From the NCBI RefSeq assembly GCF_964656455.1, contig NC_135715.1, positions 163,772,437 to 163,836,436 of the forward strand: 64,000 nt of DNA. The letters run 5' to 3'. How positions within the stretch are numbered: the first letter of the stretch is position 1; each line of letters starts with the position of its first letter. The notes under the pieces were generated by a model. It searched no databases. It was not told the origin of the DNA and saw only the letters and a program-made list of their open reading frames with translations. Made by a program: the position numbers and the translations under genes. Shown one piece after another: positions 62,040 through 64,000 of the stretch. This DNA comes from Halichoerus grypus (lineage: Eukaryota > Chordata > Mammalia > Carnivora > Phocidae).

Positions 62040-63560
62040 ATTCTGCTCGTGCATTCATTAACATCCCCTCAATGAGCTCTGTGTGTTGGGTACTTAATAG
62101 AGGACTAGACATGCCCTTACCCTTCCTAGAACTCCCTCTTGTGTAAGAGAGACAGGGAAGAACGTGCAAATGTTCTGACATGGGCACTAGTCATGAGTTC
62201 AAGTATTTTGTTAAATTACCTAAGTATTTTTGTAAGCTGCCCAGCCCTGTCTCTTTTCTCTGTAAGCATAGATCAAGTCCTTCATAATAGTAGGGATGTT
62301 TAAAAGCTTTCAAAGACATTCATCTTTTAAGATTTGGTGCCTTAAACTAAAACATATTCTTTGACCTTTTAGATCTTCTTCCCTTTCTTTATCCCCTCTG
62401 GAAGGGTGAAAACAAATTTTTAGAAAAAGAAATCAAGTGTAGACCAAGTCCCTCACAAAAGCCAGAACCCCTATGTGAAATGTTGCTACTCCGTCTAAAA
62501 GTGAAATACATTTTTAAAATCATTTCACACTGACAAACTGCTTGAATTGTGAGTCCAGGGCCTTGTTTTCTTCAAGATATTAACCTAATTCCTTTATGCC
62601 CCACCTCTTAACTGATATATTGTCTTTTTTTGTTGTTGAAATAATGCTTTTAGGTCCATGGATGCTCTGTTTACAGGTGTGGTGCTTGACAATGGGTCTT
62701 TTTCCATGTGGTTTGTTGACTTGATGAAACCTGAGTCCACAAGTAACATGGTTTATGACTTTGCTTCTGAAGAGTAGTATATCTGCAGAATCCCTCTGTT
62801 CAAGTGCAGTTCCAAAGCCTACCAGAAATCTGATGCCTTACAAATGAGATTCTAAATCAAGCTTGCTTTATAGAACCCATTCTATGTAACATCCAACTCA
62901 ACGTGGCCACTGTCTTGGAGTGCTTGCCTCCTCTGGCCCTCTTAGCTCTCTGTAGTGGAAGAGTGCTTACCATTTTAGAAATTAAATGGTTAATTTTAGT
63001 TTCCCTCTGCTGAAGATCATTCTCAGAATGAAAGTCTTATGACAGAGTAAGACCTCCAGATTTCTTTTCCCGCCCTAGTCCTGTTACACTTTTGACAGGA
63101 GTGACCTTGCCAGGCAACTTTTTTTTTTTTTTTCATGGATTTTGCTTTCTTTATGTTTTTAGTGTCACCAGGGGGTGCAAGCAAGTACAGTACATTAAAG
63201 GTAATACATCACCACCTGTCAGTGGCACCTTCCCTTTGGTACCCCCTTTCCTTGCTGATTTAAAACACTCAGTCCCAAAAGCTTATGGTTGAGTAGCAGG
63301 AAGCTAAATGATGTATTCCAAAGCTCTTAACATATTGCCTTGTGTAAATGGCCCATTTGAGTATTTCAGAAGCCAAACAGGAGAGAAGAGAACATTGAAA
63401 GCACTGAAAAGATTAACACCTGTTTCCAGTCTTCAAAGAAATTGGAGCATACTATATATATCGAGAGTAAAACCACTTGCTGTTTCACGTTGAGACATTT
63501 TATTCAAATTCTTAGTTCGATATGCATAGCATCCACATGCTTATGGGTTTGTTTGACTAC
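62040..63560. other. Repeat-poor DNA upstream of candidate exon 2
   Basis: No recognised repeat except a 15-T run near 63119. No RNA gene or further exon supported. Confidence 0.45.
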
Positions 63561-63574
63561 AGGATTCCACACAG

Positions 63575-63651
63575 AACTTAGAAGATGGAGAAGTTATGAA
63601 TGGTGTGCAGCCAGAACCACTGACGTCGCCAAAAACCAAGGATGCATTGAG
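63575..63651 (+). CDS. Candidate internal coding exon of an unrecognised gene
   Basis: A 77-nt segment after acceptor ...gattccacacag (ends 63574) and before donor gag|gtattc (gt at 63652). In the preferred frame it reads NLEDGEVMNGVQPEPLTSPK then TKDAL plus two bases, a hydrophilic, Ser/Pro-containing stretch like a linker or transcription-factor region. A second acceptor 12 nt upstream (tttgtttgactacag, ends 63562) has the better pyrimidine tract and would add DSTQ in the same frame, giving 89 nt. A second frame is also open (LRRWRSYEW...), so frame alone does not prove coding. I do not recognise the protein. Confidence 0.5.
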
Positions 63652-64000
63652 GTATTCTCTTTATGTGAATAAGACTATTTTTAGTTATTACAGGATAATG
63701 TTTCTTTAATAGTTTGTAGTTGTTTTTATTTTATAGGGAAGGTCAGGATAGGTAGAAGAATGGAGTGAAACCTGTCCCAGTTCTAAAATTAATTAGTCAC
63801 TCTTTTATTTTCTTTTATGATAGAAGAACTTCCTGACAACATATATAAATGAGCCTCCAAGTCTTTCAACTCTTCTGCAACCTGGATTTCTTAATTGCTT
63901 TTTTTCTCTTTGAACAACAGTTTAAAGTGAATTTTCAGAGTTCATTGTGGTTGACTGTTCTACTTTGACATTAGCTCTTTGAATATTTCTCTGCATTCTG
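63652..64000. other. AT-rich DNA, no gene seen
   Basis: Downstream flank of candidate exon 2; no repeat recognised. Confidence 0.45.

Noticed and set aside
1..64000. tRNA genes suggested by the tRNA-like heads of the SINEs
   Set aside because: The tRNA-like segments are CanSINE or MIR heads with degraded cloverleaf and SINE tails. No free-standing tRNA was found.
1..64000. CRISPR array, operon, integron or phage system
   Set aside because: The only regularly repeated units are simple microsatellites and dispersed SINEs. The genome is clearly mammalian.

Overview
The window is mammalian nuclear DNA from a carnivore. The basis is at least fourteen tRNA-derived CanSINE insertions with the 'cgcctgggtggctcagtcg' head, a (TC)n stretch and an A-rich tail, plus carnivore-type LINE-1 copies. 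The SINE sequence resembles that of arctoid carnivores (bear, seal or mustelid side) more than the typical dog or cat consensus; this lineage call rests on remembered consensus patterns and no search was run. No bacterial, phage or plasmid features are present, and no complete protein-coding gene lies in the window.

Host coding content is at most two short candidate internal exons, both on the + strand: 32749-32804, and 63575-63651 (or 63563-63651). Each has a good acceptor, a donor and a translatable frame. I did not recognise the protein. If they are real, most of the window is intron of one or two + strand genes. The phases do not allow direct splicing of the first to the second, so a missed exon, two transcripts, or a false positive must be assumed.

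Layout. 1-8600: mostly single-copy-looking DNA with three CanSINEs, GT arrays, a GGAA array and a DNA transposon fossil. 8600-11060: two tandem LINE-1 3' ends, the longer one split by a DNA transposon with visible inverted ends, followed by an L2. 11000-19100: MIR, L2, MER5-like and four CanSINE copies, including one inside a MIR. 19200-21600: old minus-strand LINE-1 with two nested SINEs. 22847-28021: a nearly full-length minus-strand LINE-1 with degraded ORF1 and ORF2. 28000-38600: AT-rich DNA with few repeats, candidate exon 1, a truncated + strand LINE-1 and a MaLR-type LTR. 38600-43700: a Tigger-like element and a much-fragmented old LINE-1. 44000-57000: AT-rich single-copy DNA, paired GT/AC arrays, two related LTR-like blocks and a separate LTR. 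57000-60250: a CanSINE, a MER5-like element and a repeat-poor stretch holding a possible regulatory cluster. 60285-62040: an old + strand LINE-1 and an LTR end. 62040-64000: repeat-poor DNA with candidate exon 2.

I see no undescribed biological system. The best leads are the two candidate exons, a perfect 13-bp inverted repeat that replaces the reverse-transcriptase catalytic codons of the LINE-1, and the repeat-poor regulatory-looking segment near 58.6 kb. The short open reading frames scattered through the window look like chance or LINE-1 debris.
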